Assembly: GCA_036381895.1 (NCBI GenBank)
Contig: DASVBY010000081.1
Location: 62,001 to 126,000, forward strand
DNA: 64,000 nucleotides
Direction of reading: 5' to 3'
Origin: JACQFZ01 sp036381895
GTDB lineage: Bacteria; Pseudomonadota; Gammaproteobacteria; Acidiferrobacterales; Sulfurifustaceae
The number at the start of each line of letters is the position of its first letter. The first letter of the stretch is position 1. Of the stretch, positions 10,221 to 18,697 are shown piece after piece. The notes under the pieces were generated by a model. The model saw only the letters and a program-made list of their open reading frames with translations, was not told where the DNA came from and did no database searches. The position numbers were made by a program, and so were the translations under genes.

Positions 10221-11336
10221 TCACCAGTTCCTGAACGGATGTTGATCGGAGGGCCACGGCGAGGCGAAATGCTCCTCGACGTACGCTTCGCTCACCTCGG
10301 CGAGCGTCGGCGGCGACCAGCGCGGCCGGTTGTCCTTGTCGATGAGGCGCGCGCGGATGCCCTCGCGCAGATCGGGATGGCGCGTGATCTGGAGCGTGAG
10401 CCCGAGCTCGAACGCGAAGACCTCCTTGAGCGACAGGTGCCGCGCGCGGCGGTACGCCTCGAAGATGAGCTTGGCGGACGTCGGCGAGCCGCGCTTCAGG
10501 TTGTCGAGCCCGCGCTCGAGCCAGGGGTCGCCGGGCGCGCGCGCGGCGAGCGCGTCGAGGATCTCCTCGACGGTGTCGTAGTCCGTGACCTCGTTCACGA
10601 CGTCGAAGTGCGCGCGCAGAGGCGATTCGGGCGGCGCGTGCCGGCCGCGGTAACCCCGCAGCAGCTGCGAGAGCAGCCGGCGGTTCGCGCGCGGCGATTC
10701 CTGCCATTCGACGTCGAGCAGCGCGGCGTAGAGCGCCGACTTTTCGGCGCTCGGCACGAAGCCGTCGGCGATCCCTGCGAACAGGGCGTCCGCCGCGTTC
10801 AGGTGCGTGCCGGTGAGGCCGAGATAGAGCCCGGCGCGGCCGGGGAGGCGCGGCAGGAACCAGGAGGCACCGACGTCCGGGTAGAGGCCGATGCTGATCT
10901 CGGGCATGGCCACGCGCGAGCCTTCGGTCACGACGCGGTGCGAGCAGCCGACCATGAGGCCGAGACCGCCGCCCATGACGATGCCGTGCCCCCAGCAGAG
11001 GATCGGCTTCGGGTACGTGTGGATGCGATAGTCGAGCGTGTACTCGTGGGCGAAGAAGCGCTCGATCGCGGCGCGCGCTTCGGCGTCGTCGCGCACCAGG
11101 CCCTGGTACAGTGCGACGACGTCGCCGCCGGCGCAGAAGGCGCGCTCGCCCGCGCCCTGGAGCACGACGCAGGCGACGTCCGGGTCGTCGCGCCAGCTCG
11201 CGAGCTGCGCCGCGAGCCGATCGACCATCTCGAGCGAGAGCGCGTTGAGTGCGCGCTCGGCGTTCAGGGTGGCGAACGCGACCTGTCGGCCGCCGCGCGC
11301 CGCACGCGTTTCGAACAGGACTACCGGTTCTGCCAT
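10221..11336 (-). CDS. 3-hydroxyisobutyryl-CoA hydrolase
   Basis: Crotonase-superfamily thioesterase that releases 3-hydroxyisobutyrate from its CoA ester in valine degradation. It is 371 aa, longer than hydratases because of the C-terminal HIBCH extension. Visible motifs are FCAGGDVVALYQG, HGIVMGGGLGLMVGC and AMPEISIGLYPDVGASWFLPR, the last diagnostic of HIBYL-CoA hydrolases. The ATG at 11336 overlaps the 3' end of the upstream hydratase gene by 16 nt, consistent with coupled translation. Confidence 0.9.
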   Translation of the reverse strand: MAEPVVLFETRAARGGRQVAFATLNAERALNALSLEMVDRLAAQLASWRDDPDVACVVLQGAGERAFCAGGDVVALYQGLVRDDAEARAAIERFFAHEYTLDYRIHTYPKPILCWGHGIVMGGGLGLMVGCSHRVVTEGSRVAMPEISIGLYPDVGASWFLPRLPGRAGLYLGLTGTHLNAADALFAGIADGFVPSAEKSALYAALLDVEWQESPRANRRLLSQLLRGYRGRHAPPESPLRAHFDVVNEVTDYDTVEEILDALAARAPGDPWLERGLDNLKRGSPTSAKLIFEAYRRARHLSLKEVFAFELGLTLQITRHPDLREGIRARLIDKDNRPRWSPPTLAEVSEAYVEEHFASPWPSDQHPFRNW

Positions 11337-12097
11337 TGGGGCTTGCGCTTCTGCAGGAAAGCGTTGACGCCTTCTTTCTGGTCGTGTGTGCCGAAGAGCT
11401 CGACGAACGCCGCGCGCTCGGGCGGCAGCGCCTCGACCATCGGCCCCGAGCGGGCGCGCTGGATGAGTGCCTTGCACCTGGCGACGCTGAGCGGGCTCTG
11501 CGCGGCGACCTTCTCGGCGAGCGCGAGCGCGGCGTCCCGCGCGCGGCCCTTCGGTACGACTTCCTCGACGAGTCCGATGCGCAGCGCCTGCTCCGCGGTC
11601 AGGCGCTCGCCGCAGAGGATCATGCGCTTGGCCCAGCCTTCGCCGACGAGCCACGGCAGGTTCTGCGTGCCGCCGCCGCAGGGAAGGAGGCCGATGCTCG
11701 CTTCGGGCAGCGCGAGCACCGCGTGCTCCTCGGCGATGCGCAGGTCGCAGGCGAGGGCGCACTCGAGCCCGCCGCCCATGGCGTAGCCGTTGATGGCGGC
11801 GATCGAGACGCCGCGGTAGCGCGCGAGCGTCTCGAACGCGGCGCCGAAGAGCTCGGCCATCTCGCGCGCGACGGCGCTGTCGCCGTCGGCGAAGAGCTTC
11901 ACGTCCGCGCCCGCGGAGAAGAACTTCTCGCCGTCACCGGTAATGACGAGCGCGTAAATGTCGCGGTCCGCGTTCAGCTCCTCGACCAGGCGCTTCAAGC
12001 CGGTCAGGTTCTCGCGGTTCCAGGTATGCGCGGGCGGATTGTTCAGGGTTACGAGCGCCGTGTGGTCGCGGCGTTCGAGCCTGAGGAGGTCGGTCAT
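11321..12097 (-). CDS. Enoyl-CoA hydratase
   Basis: A 258-aa crotonase-fold hydratase, probably acting on methacrylyl-CoA or a general short-chain enoyl-CoA in valine degradation. Both catalytic glutamates of the classic hydratase are present, in GYAMGGGLECALACD and LALPEASIGLLPCGGGT. The C-terminus GVNAFLQKRKPQW is typical. A GAGGA Shine-Dalgarno sequence lies about 8 nt before the start. It sits between isobutyryl-CoA dehydrogenase and 3-hydroxyisobutyryl-CoA hydrolase, exactly where methacrylyl-CoA hydration is needed. Confidence 0.9.
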   Translation of the reverse strand: MTDLLRLERRDHTALVTLNNPPAHTWNRENLTGLKRLVEELNADRDIYALVITGDGEKFFSAGADVKLFADGDSAVAREMAELFGAAFETLARYRGVSIAAINGYAMGGGLECALACDLRIAEEHAVLALPEASIGLLPCGGGTQNLPWLVGEGWAKRMILCGERLTAEQALRIGLVEEVVPKGRARDAALALAEKVAAQSPLSVARCKALIQRARSGPMVEALPPERAAFVELFGTHDQKEGVNAFLQKRKPQWQNR

Positions 12098-12196
12098 GAC
12101 GGCGTTCCTCGTCTGTTCGCTGGTTGCGTCGTCGGGGCGCGGCGGCCGGCCGGATCCCGCCCGGGCGCCGGGCGCCGTCGCGCACCGGGGGATGCT

Positions 12197-13357
12197 TCAT
12201 CTCAACTGGTCCAGGGCGCCGTCCTTGAATGCTTCGCGCGCAACGATGACGCGCATGATCTCGTTCGTCCCCTCGAGGATCTGGTGCACGCGCGTGTCGC
12301 GCACGAAACGCTCGAGCGGATGGTCCTTGAGATAGCCGTAGCCGCCGAAGATCTGCTGTGCCTCGACGCATACGCGGAACCCGGCGTCGGTCGCGAAGCG
12401 TTTGGCCATGGCGCAGAACGCCGTCGCGCTGGGCGCTTTGGCGTCGAGCTGCGCGGCGGCGCGGCGGATCATCAGGCGGGCGGCGACGACCTCGGTCAGC
12501 ATGTCCGCGAGCTTGAACTGCAGCGCCTGGAAATCCGCGAGCCGCCGGCCGAACTGGCGGCGCTCCTGCATGTAGGCGTGGGCGGCATCGATCGCCGCCT
12601 GCGCGGTGCCGACTGAGCAGGCGCCGATGTTGATGCGCCCCCCGTCGAGGCCCTGCATCGCGATCTTGAAGCCTTCGCCTTCGGCGCCGAGCCGATTCGC
12701 GGCGGGTACGCGCACGTCGTCGAAGTTGATGATCGCGGTCGGCTGGCTGTTCCAGCCCATCTTGCGCTCGTTTTTGCCGTAGCTGATGCCCGGGCTGTCC
12801 GCCGGGACGGCGAACGCCGAGATGCCGTGGGCTCCGGCGTCGCCGGTGCGCGCCATGACGACGAGCACGTCCGTCGAGCCGGCGCCCGAGATGAAGGCCT
12901 TCGAGCCATTAATAAGGTAGGCATCGCCGTCGCGGCGCGCGGTGGTCTTGAGGCTCGCGGCGTCCGAGCCGGCCCCGGGCTCGGTGAGGCAATAGGACGC
13001 GAGCTTCGTGCCCTGGGCGAGCGCCGGGCACCAGCGCTCGACCGTGGCCGGCGTGCCCCAGGTGGCGATCATCCAGGTCGCCATGTTGTGGATGGTGATG
13101 AAGGCGGTGGTCGAGGTGCAGCCCGCGGCGAGCTCCTCGAAGACGATGGCGGCATCGAGGCGGGAGAGCCCGAGGCCGCCGGCTTCCTCCGGTACGTAGA
13201 GGCCGCAGAAGCCGAGGGCGCCGGCCTGCGCGATGACGTCCTTGGGAAAAATACACTCCGCGTCCCAGCGCGCGGCGTGCGGCGCCAGCTCGTTTTGCGC
13301 GAACTCGCGCGCGGTCTGCTGGAACGCGCGTTGTTCTTCGGTCAGTGCGAAATCCAT
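12197..13357 (-). CDS. Isobutyryl-CoA dehydrogenase (acyl-CoA dehydrogenase)
   Basis: FAD-linked dehydrogenase (386 aa) converting isobutyryl-CoA to methacrylyl-CoA. The N-terminus MDFALTEEQRAF and the FAD-site motifs YCLTEPGAGSDAASL and AFISGAGSTDV are standard for acyl-CoA dehydrogenases. The catalytic base is expected in the C-terminal segment RVHQILEGTNEIMRVI. The sequence style, with GLDGGRINIGACSVG, matches the IBD/ACAD8 group. Its position with the hydrolase and mmsAB supports the valine assignment; specificity has not been shown. Confidence 0.9.
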   Translation of the reverse strand: MDFALTEEQRAFQQTAREFAQNELAPHAARWDAECIFPKDVIAQAGALGFCGLYVPEEAGGLGLSRLDAAIVFEELAAGCTSTTAFITIHNMATWMIATWGTPATVERWCPALAQGTKLASYCLTEPGAGSDAASLKTTARRDGDAYLINGSKAFISGAGSTDVLVVMARTGDAGAHGISAFAVPADSPGISYGKNERKMGWNSQPTAIINFDDVRVPAANRLGAEGEGFKIAMQGLDGGRINIGACSVGTAQAAIDAAHAYMQERRQFGRRLADFQALQFKLADMLTEVVAARLMIRRAAAQLDAKAPSATAFCAMAKRFATDAGFRVCVEAQQIFGGYGYLKDHPLERFVRDTRVHQILEGTNEIMRVIVAREAFKDGALDQLR

Positions 13358-13515
13358 GCGTGCATTGTAAAACCGGAAGCGGCGAAATCGGAGATCGAGA
13401 GGGCGCGGCGGACGGCGGCGGCCGGAGCCGTCGGCGGCGCACGCCGGGCGCGCACCGGACGAGTCACGCCGTTTCCGATCCTCCGCCCCCGCGGCACGAA
13501 GTCACGCGCCCGCCG

Positions 13516-14694
13516 TCACAGCATCTCGACGGCGATCGCGGTCGCTTCGCCGCCGCCGATGCAGAGGGAGGCGATGCCGCGTTTGCCGCCGCGGGCGCGG
13601 AGCGCGTGCAGCAGTGTGACGATGAGCCGCGCGCCGGACGCGCCGATCGGGTGTCCGAGCGCACAGGCGCCGCCGTGTACGTTGACCTTATCGTGGCTGA
13701 GGCCGAGGTCTTTGATGGCCGCCATCGTGACGACCGCAAACGCCTCGTTGATCTCGTACAGGTCGACGTCCTTCGGCTGCCAGCCGAGCCGCTGCTGCAG
13801 CTTCGCGATGGCGCCGACGGGGGCGGTGGTGAACCATTCGGGCTCGTGCGCGTTGGTCGCATGGCCGACAACGCGGGCGAGCGGCTCGAGTCCCCGGGCG
13901 CGCGCCTCCGACTCCCTCATAAGGATGAGGGCCGCGGCGCCGTCGGAAATGGACGAGGAGCTGGCGGCGGTCACGGTGCCGTCGGGCTTGAACGCGGGGC
14001 GCAGCGTCGGGATCTTCTCGATCTTGCATTGTCCCGGGGTCTCGTCGGTGTCGATCACCGCGTCGCCCCCCTTGCTCTTGACCGTCACCGGGGCGATCTC
14101 GGCCTTGAACAACCCGGTCGCGACCGCGCGCTGGGCGCGGGTGACCGATTCGCGCGCATAGGCATCCTGCTGCTCGCGGGTGAAGCCGTACTTCTCCGCG
14201 GTCGCCTCGGCGAACGCGCCCATCGCCTTGCCGTCATACGCGTTTTCGAGCCCATCGTAGGCCATGTGGTCGAGCACCCTGACGTGGCCGTAGCGGTAGC
14301 CCTGGCGCGCCTTCGGCAGCAGGTGCGGCGCATTCGACATCGATTCCATGCCGCCAGCCACCATGACGCGCGCGGAACCGGCGAGGATCTGATCGTGCGC
14401 CAGCATGACCGCTTTCATGCCGGAGCCGCAGACCTTGTTGAGGGTGGTGCAGGGTGTGGACTTCGACAGGCCGGCACCGAGCGCCGCCTGGCGCGCGGGA
14501 GCCTGCCCGAGGCCGGCGGGCAGGACGCAGCCCATGATCACTTCATCGATGTCGCCCGGCTGCAGGCCGGAGGCCGCGACCGCCGCGCGGATCGCGGCGC
14601 TGCCGAGCTCGGTCGCGGTAACGGACACGAACTGCCCGTTCATGCCGCCGATGGGAGTGCGCTTGGCGCTGACGATGACAATGGGATCGGTCAT
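13516..14694 (-). CDS. Acetyl-CoA acetyltransferase (thiolase)
   Basis: A 392-aa biosynthetic/degradative thiolase interconverting two acetyl-CoA and acetoacetyl-CoA. It could handle the acetoacetate produced by HMG-CoA lyase once that is activated. The active-site Cys is in LNKVCGSGMKAVMLA, with NEAFAVV, the His-containing CALGHPIGASGAR and the second Cys in SLCIGGGEATA. It is the first gene of the minus-strand catabolic cluster, 158 bp upstream of the isobutyryl-CoA dehydrogenase gene. No clear Shine-Dalgarno sequence was seen at 14694. Confidence 0.92.
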   Translation of the reverse strand: MTDPIVIVSAKRTPIGGMNGQFVSVTATELGSAAIRAAVAASGLQPGDIDEVIMGCVLPAGLGQAPARQAALGAGLSKSTPCTTLNKVCGSGMKAVMLAHDQILAGSARVMVAGGMESMSNAPHLLPKARQGYRYGHVRVLDHMAYDGLENAYDGKAMGAFAEATAEKYGFTREQQDAYARESVTRAQRAVATGLFKAEIAPVTVKSKGGDAVIDTDETPGQCKIEKIPTLRPAFKPDGTVTAASSSSISDGAAALILMRESEARARGLEPLARVVGHATNAHEPEWFTTAPVGAIAKLQQRLGWQPKDVDLYEINEAFAVVTMAAIKDLGLSHDKVNVHGGACALGHPIGASGARLIVTLLHALRARGGKRGIASLCIGGGEATAIAVEML

Positions 14695-15119
14695 GATGGA
14701 TGTCGCTTCGTGATTCGGTAAGGCGGGCGTGCCTGCGCCCGTGCTCAGTTAGTGGTGGGTGAAGGTAGAGAGGTTCCGGGCGCGAAGCAAGAGGCAACGC
14801 GTCCCCGGAGCGGAGCGCGGCTGGCGATGCGCTCCCTCCTCGACATGTGCGTAACAAGCGCGCGATCGATGAGGGCTCGCGGCGCGAAAGGCATGAGGGC
14901 GCCTCTGATCGGGTAGCACGAAGCGGGCGCCGCCGGATTGGCTCGAGGCGCACGTCGCCGCCCGGCGGCCCGCCTCGCACGGCGTCTTCTGCGACTCGTT
15001 GCCGGAACTGGGCGCCGAGTGCGAGACCCGTGCAGCCGATGCCTCGGGGCGATACGGGCGCGGTGATTTGGCCTCTTTAGTGATCTTGCTCGGCCGCCAA
15101 GCGGCGCTTTCGCTCGAGG
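14695..15119. other. Gene-free stretch upstream of the catabolic cluster
   Basis: No convincing coding sequence, RNA or repeat was recognised here. It should contain the promoter for the minus-strand thiolase gene, but no clear -35/-10 pair stands out. Confidence 0.5.
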
Positions 15120-15465
15120 CAGGACATTGCGAAATGGCGGGCCGCGGTGGACGAGACGTGAAAGGCGTTTCAATAGAGCGCGTAGCCGTCCTTGATCACG
15201 GGACAAGTCTCCGCGTCGCAGAAGAAGTCCGCGGGCTCGATGTATTCGACGTTGCGATAGTTCGCGGCGATCGACCGCAGCAAGGCTCTCGCCGCGGCCG
15301 ACTTCGTGTCAATTCCTTGCGGGGGACAGCGCACTCGGCCAGCTTCTCTTTGCTTATGCACCAGGGCGCGGGACGTGGCAGTTCGGGCGTCGGTCCGAGG
15401 AGGAGTATCTCGCCCACGCGAGGTGCGACCAGCCGAATGGTCGACTCCCGCATAACCGGCCCGAG
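15120..15465 (-). pseudogene. Remnant of an acyltransferase SGNH C-terminal domain
   Basis: Conceptual translation on the minus strand gives an SGNH-type tail typical of the C-terminus of OafA-like membrane O-acyltransferases, but in pieces. One frame (to about 15310) reads ILLLGPTPELPRPAPWC and CAVPRKEL. A second frame then reads RALLRSIAANYRNVEYIEP and ADFFCDAETCPVIKDGYALY. After a TGA at 15172-15170, the downstream codons continue as AFHVSSTAARHFA, the usual His-containing end of this domain. At least one frameshift and one stop therefore break the gene, and the N-terminal membrane acyltransferase domain is absent. Confidence 0.65.
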
Positions 15466-15567
15466 GGCCGAACACGTGCCAAAGGATCATGCCAAAGCAC
15501 GACTCGCCGGCTTTCTCGCCTGGCGATTTCACTTTCGATGCCGCGCCGGATGGTATTAACCCCGTGC

Positions 15568-15584
15568 TTGTCGCAATGCGACAA
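15568..15584. promoter_or_regulatory. TTGTCG-N5-CGACAA palindrome, candidate Crp/Fnr-type operator
   Basis: TTGTCGCAATGCGACAA is a perfect 17-bp palindrome around a central A, 72 nt upstream of the favoured start of the metallo-hydrolase gene. Its half sites are identical to those of the palindrome at 18572-18589, next to the Crp/Fnr-family regulator gene 2.3 kb away, which is why it is proposed as a site for that regulator. The spacer is one base shorter than in the second copy. Confidence 0.5.
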
Positions 15585-15655
15585 TGACCCGGATACGGGC
15601 ACCACCGAGCGTTCCCGCGACCACGCAGTTGTCAGCGAAAGGGAGTACCGAATTC

Positions 15656-16582
15656 GTGTTGAGCGCTTTTCCGCCGTCCGTGCGCGTGATCGTGCGCGGC
15701 TGGCTCAACTGCAACCAGGTGCTGCTGCTCGATGAAGCGGGGCACGTGCTCATCGACTCGGGCTATGCCGCCTCGAGCAACGAGACCCTGCGGCTGCTCG
15801 CCGCGCCCGAGCACCTCGGCGAGCGCCCGCTCGCGCGGGTCATCAATACGCACTGTCATGCGGATCACGTGGGCGGCAACGCCGCGCTGGTCCGCCGCTA
15901 CGGCTGCGCGGTGACGATACCCGCCGGGGATGCGGCGAACGTGCGTGCGTGGAGCCGCGAGGCCTTCCTCATCGAGTACGCCGATCACGTCATCGAGCGC
16001 TTCGACTACACCGACACGCTCGCCGCCGGGGACCGCTTCCGGGCGGGCGGGCTCGAGTGGCAGGCGATCGCGGCGCCGGGCCACGACATGAACGCGCTCG
16101 TCTACTGGTGCGAGGAGCACGGCATCGCGATCACTGGCGACGCGCTCTGGGAGAACGGTTTCGGGGCGCTGTTTCCACTGCCGTCGCTCGAGGCGGCGAT
16201 CGAGGCGGCGCATGCGACGCTCGACCGCATCGCGGCGCTCGGCGCCCGTTGGGTCATCCCCGGACACGGCAAGCCGTTCGCCGACGTCCGCGGCGCGCTC
16301 GCGCGGGCGCGCAGCCGCCTCGACGCGTTTCGGGCCGATCCCGCCAAGAACGCACGCCACGTCATGAAGTCGCTGCTCGCGTTCGCGCTGCTCGCGAAGC
16401 AGCGCATGCGCGTGGAGGAGTTCGCGCCGTACTGTGCGCAGGTGCGCTGCTACGTAGACCTCAACGAGCGGTTCATTGGCAGGCCGATGCCCGTTCTGGC
16501 GGAGCAAGTGCTCACCGAACTGCGCAGCGCCGGCGTCGTCGCGATCGAGAGCGGGTGGATTCGGCCGACGATTCCGGCGTAA
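15656..16582 (+). CDS. Metallo-beta-lactamase-fold hydrolase
   Basis: A 308-aa MBL-superfamily protein with the zinc motif NTHCHADHVGGN, later ligands APGHDMNAL and TGDALWENGFG, and the C-terminal VIPGHGKPF. This arrangement is seen in glyoxalase-II-like and thioesterase-like members, so a thioester or lactone substrate is plausible but unknown. The start is uncertain. The GTG at 15656 (or TTG at 15659) follows AAAGGGAG at 15638-15645 and removes a non-conserved N-terminus. An ATG at 15584 is in frame but has no ribosome site and overlaps the palindrome. The gene converges with the PaaG-like gene. Confidence 0.85.
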   Translation: MLSAFPPSVRVIVRGWLNCNQVLLLDEAGHVLIDSGYAASSNETLRLLAAPEHLGERPLARVINTHCHADHVGGNAALVRRYGCAVTIPAGDAANVRAWSREAFLIEYADHVIERFDYTDTLAAGDRFRAGGLEWQAIAAPGHDMNALVYWCEEHGIAITGDALWENGFGALFPLPSLEAAIEAAHATLDRIAALGARWVIPGHGKPFADVRGALARARSRLDAFRADPAKNARHVMKSLLAFALLAKQRMRVEEFAPYCAQVRCYVDLNERFIGRPMPVLAEQVLTELRSAGVVAIESGWIRPTIPA

Positions 16583-16773
16583 CCAATGCGAACGGCGACG
16601 CGGGTACAGTCGGCGCGCCGCCTGGCGTTCGCTCGATCGCGGGACTGCTCGTCGGACGCGCAGGCGCAAGCGCTGCGCGCCCGGCGCCGCTCATTTGCGG
16701 CAATAGCCGCAGCCGTTCGCCGGTCGGTGCTCTCGGGTAGCGGGTACGGGTAGCGCGCTTTCGCGTGCCGCGG

Positions 16774-17577
16774 TCATTCGTCGTCGCGCCGGCCGAACTT
16801 GGGTGCACGCTTGGCCGCGAATGCCTGCAGGCCTTCGGCGAAGTCAGGGGTGACGCTGCAGCTCAGGAAGCCTTCGCGCTCGGCCTCGAGCTGCGCCTGC
16901 AGCTGCCGGTCGAACGACTCACGCAGCAACCGCTTCGTGACGGCCTGAGCAGCGGCCGGCCCTTCCGCCAGCCGGCGGGCGAATGCGTGTGCCTCGGCGT
17001 GAAGGTGTTCGTCCGGGACCACGCGGTTCACGAGGCCGAGCTCGAGCGCGCGCGCCGCGGATATCGGCCCGGCGAGCATCGCGATTTCGAGCGCGCGCCG
17101 CAGTCCGACCAGGCGCGGCAGGTAGTAGGTGGCGCCGCCGTCCGGGCTCGTCGCGACCTTCGCATAGGAGAGGGTGAAAACCGCGGACTGCGCGGCCACG
17201 ACGAAATCGACCGCGAACGCCAGGCTTGCGCCCGCGCCGGCGGCGTGGCCCTGGACCATGGCCACGACCGGCTGCGGCATGCGCTCGATGAGGCGGATCG
17301 CCGCATGGAACGGATCGAGCAGCCCCTTGATCGCCGCGCGCGGATCGGGGAGCTGTGCGCGCATGACCTCGAGGTCGCCGCCCGCCATGAAGGCGCGGCC
17401 CGCGCCGGCCAAAACCACGCAGCCGACCGTCGCGTCGTGTTCGATGCGCAGCAGCTCGTGCAGCAGCGCCTGCGCGCCTTCGGCGTTCATCGCATTCAGC
17501 ACCTGGGGCCGGTTCCACGTCAACGTGACTACACGGCCCGCGCGCTCGACGAGCAGCGGCTTCTTGTCTTCGCTCAT
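16774..17577 (-). CDS. Enoyl-CoA hydratase/isomerase, PaaG-like
   Basis: A 267-aa crotonase-fold protein. The oxyanion-hole segments are FMAGGDLEVMRAQ and GHAAGAGASLAFAVD. The catalytic loop reads ATSPDGGATYYLPRLVG, with Asp-Gly-Gly as in PaaG-type ring-epoxide isomerases and some delta-isomerases; the first hydratase glutamate is replaced. It therefore probably isomerises or processes an acyl-CoA rather than acting as a classic hydratase. Its nearness to the Liv/acyl-CoA ligase operon suggests a shared substrate. The exact reaction is unknown. Confidence 0.87.
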   Translation of the reverse strand: MSEDKKPLLVERAGRVVTLTWNRPQVLNAMNAEGAQALLHELLRIEHDATVGCVVLAGAGRAFMAGGDLEVMRAQLPDPRAAIKGLLDPFHAAIRLIERMPQPVVAMVQGHAAGAGASLAFAVDFVVAAQSAVFTLSYAKVATSPDGGATYYLPRLVGLRRALEIAMLAGPISAARALELGLVNRVVPDEHLHAEAHAFARRLAEGPAAAQAVTKRLLRESFDRQLQAQLEAEREGFLSCSVTPDFAEGLQAFAAKRAPKFGRRDDE

Positions 17578-17679
17578 GACGTCTCTCCGATCACTTTCCA
17601 GGGTGGCGGCCTGCGATCGCGGGTGTGATCCTCTCGTAACGTCGCGCGCTTCGCCGTCAACAGCTTCGCGGTGCGCACG

Positions 17680-17826
17680 ATGCGGACCGGTACGGAATTC
17701 TGTCCGCTATGGCTGGTCCTCGGAATGGTGCCGCTCGCGTTCGCGCTCATGGGGATCGACATGGTGCAGCTGCTCTGGCGCCGGGCGCGCGAGCTCGCAG
17801 GCGCAACCGAGCACGGCGGGGGGTGA
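17680..17826 (+). CDS. Possible 48-aa single-span membrane protein
   Basis: A short frame from ATG 17680 encodes MRTGTEFCPLWLVLGMVPLA followed by more hydrophobic residues, a basic stretch (LLWRRARELAG) and stop TGA at 17824. This is one predicted transmembrane segment with a positively charged cytoplasmic end. It lies on the opposite strand in the 270-bp gap between the PaaG-like and regulator genes. No Shine-Dalgarno sequence is evident and no family was recognised, so it may be chance. Confidence 0.3.
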   Translation: MRTGTEFCPLWLVLGMVPLAFALMGIDMVQLLWRRARELAGATEHGGG

Positions 17827-17847
17827 GCGATGGCGCGGGCTCGGCGG

Positions 17848-18570
17848 CTACTCTCCGAACGTCTTCAGCCCTTCGAGGTCGAGCACCGTGACGCCGCAGT
17901 ACTCGAGCCGCACGAGGCCCGCGGCCTCGAGCACCTTGAGCGCGTGGTTCACGCGCTGGCGCGAGAGCCCGGCGAGGTGGCCGATCTCCTCCTGCGAGAT
18001 CTTGATGAGCGGCTCGATGCCGGGCGCGAGCGTGGGATTGAACAGCGCCGCGAGGCAGTGGGCGACGCGCGCGTCCGGACCGAGCAGACGGTCGTACTCG
18101 ACCATGCCGATGAACTGACCGAGGCGTTCGTTCAGCTGCACGAGCAGGAAGCGGTTGAAGTCGATACTCGTGTCGAGCAGCCACATGAAGGTGCTGCGCG
18201 GCATGTACGCCACGTCGCTGTCGCGCAGCGCCACGACGTCGTAGCGGCGGCGTTCGTTCTTGAGGATCGTGCCCTCGCCGAACCAGCCGCCGGTCGTGAC
18301 GCCCGTGAACGTGGTGACCTTGCCGGTGGCGGAGGTGTTGGTCATCTTGCCGAGCCCGTCGATGATGCCGATCCAGAACTCGACGGCTTCGCCGCGCCGG
18401 CAGATGTAGCCACCCTTCGGCACCCAGCGCACGAGCGTCTCGGCTTCGACCCGCCGCCGCTGCTCGGGCGTGAGCGTGCGGGTCCAGACCGATACCGCGA
18501 GCAGCCGGCTGAGCTTGGCGGCGGCGTCGGCGGCGGGAACGGCGAGCTGGTTCATCGGCCGCGCGGCCAT
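17848..18570 (-). CDS. Crp/Fnr-family transcriptional regulator
   Basis: A 240-aa regulator with an N-terminal cyclic-nucleotide-binding-type beta barrel (about 50-150; motifs GGYICRRGEAVEFWIG and GGWFGEGTIL). A dimer helix and a C-terminal winged helix follow, with ISQEEIGHLAGLSRQRVNHAL. The recognition helix reads SRQRVNHALKVLE, differing from both Crp and Fnr. No Fnr-type N-terminal cysteine cluster is seen. The start may be ATG 18570 or ATG 18555; neither has a ribosome site. A perfect TTGTCG/CGACAA palindrome lies 2 nt before the first ATG, which suggests autoregulation. The gene is divergent from the Liv/ligase operon, its likely target. Confidence 0.9.
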   Translation of the reverse strand: MAARPMNQLAVPAADAAAKLSRLLAVSVWTRTLTPEQRRRVEAETLVRWVPKGGYICRRGEAVEFWIGIIDGLGKMTNTSATGKVTTFTGVTTGGWFGEGTILKNERRRYDVVALRDSDVAYMPRSTFMWLLDTSIDFNRFLLVQLNERLGQFIGMVEYDRLLGPDARVAHCLAALFNPTLAPGIEPLIKISQEEIGHLAGLSRQRVNHALKVLEAAGLVRLEYCGVTVLDLEGLKTFGE

Positions 18571-18571
18571 A

Positions 18572-18589
18572 TTGTCGTCCGGACGACAA
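18572..18589. promoter_or_regulatory. TTGTCG-N6-CGACAA palindrome between regulator and Liv operon
   Basis: TTGTCGTCCGGACGACAA is a perfect 18-bp palindrome in the divergent intergenic region, immediately upstream of the Crp/Fnr gene and about 110 bp before livG. A second palindrome with identical half sites lies at 15568-15584. A weak TTGCAT (18600-18605) with a possible -10 region about 17 nt later faces the Liv operon. Position and symmetry make this the likely operator for autoregulation and control of the transporter. Confidence 0.6.
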
Positions 18590-18697
18590 CTGCGGGTGGT
18601 TGCATCGGTTAGTCTCTGGGCACAGTATATCCAGCGGGGGCGCCCACACCAAAACTACGGCCGGGCACGGCACCCGGCTGCCGTGTTGGACGGGGAA

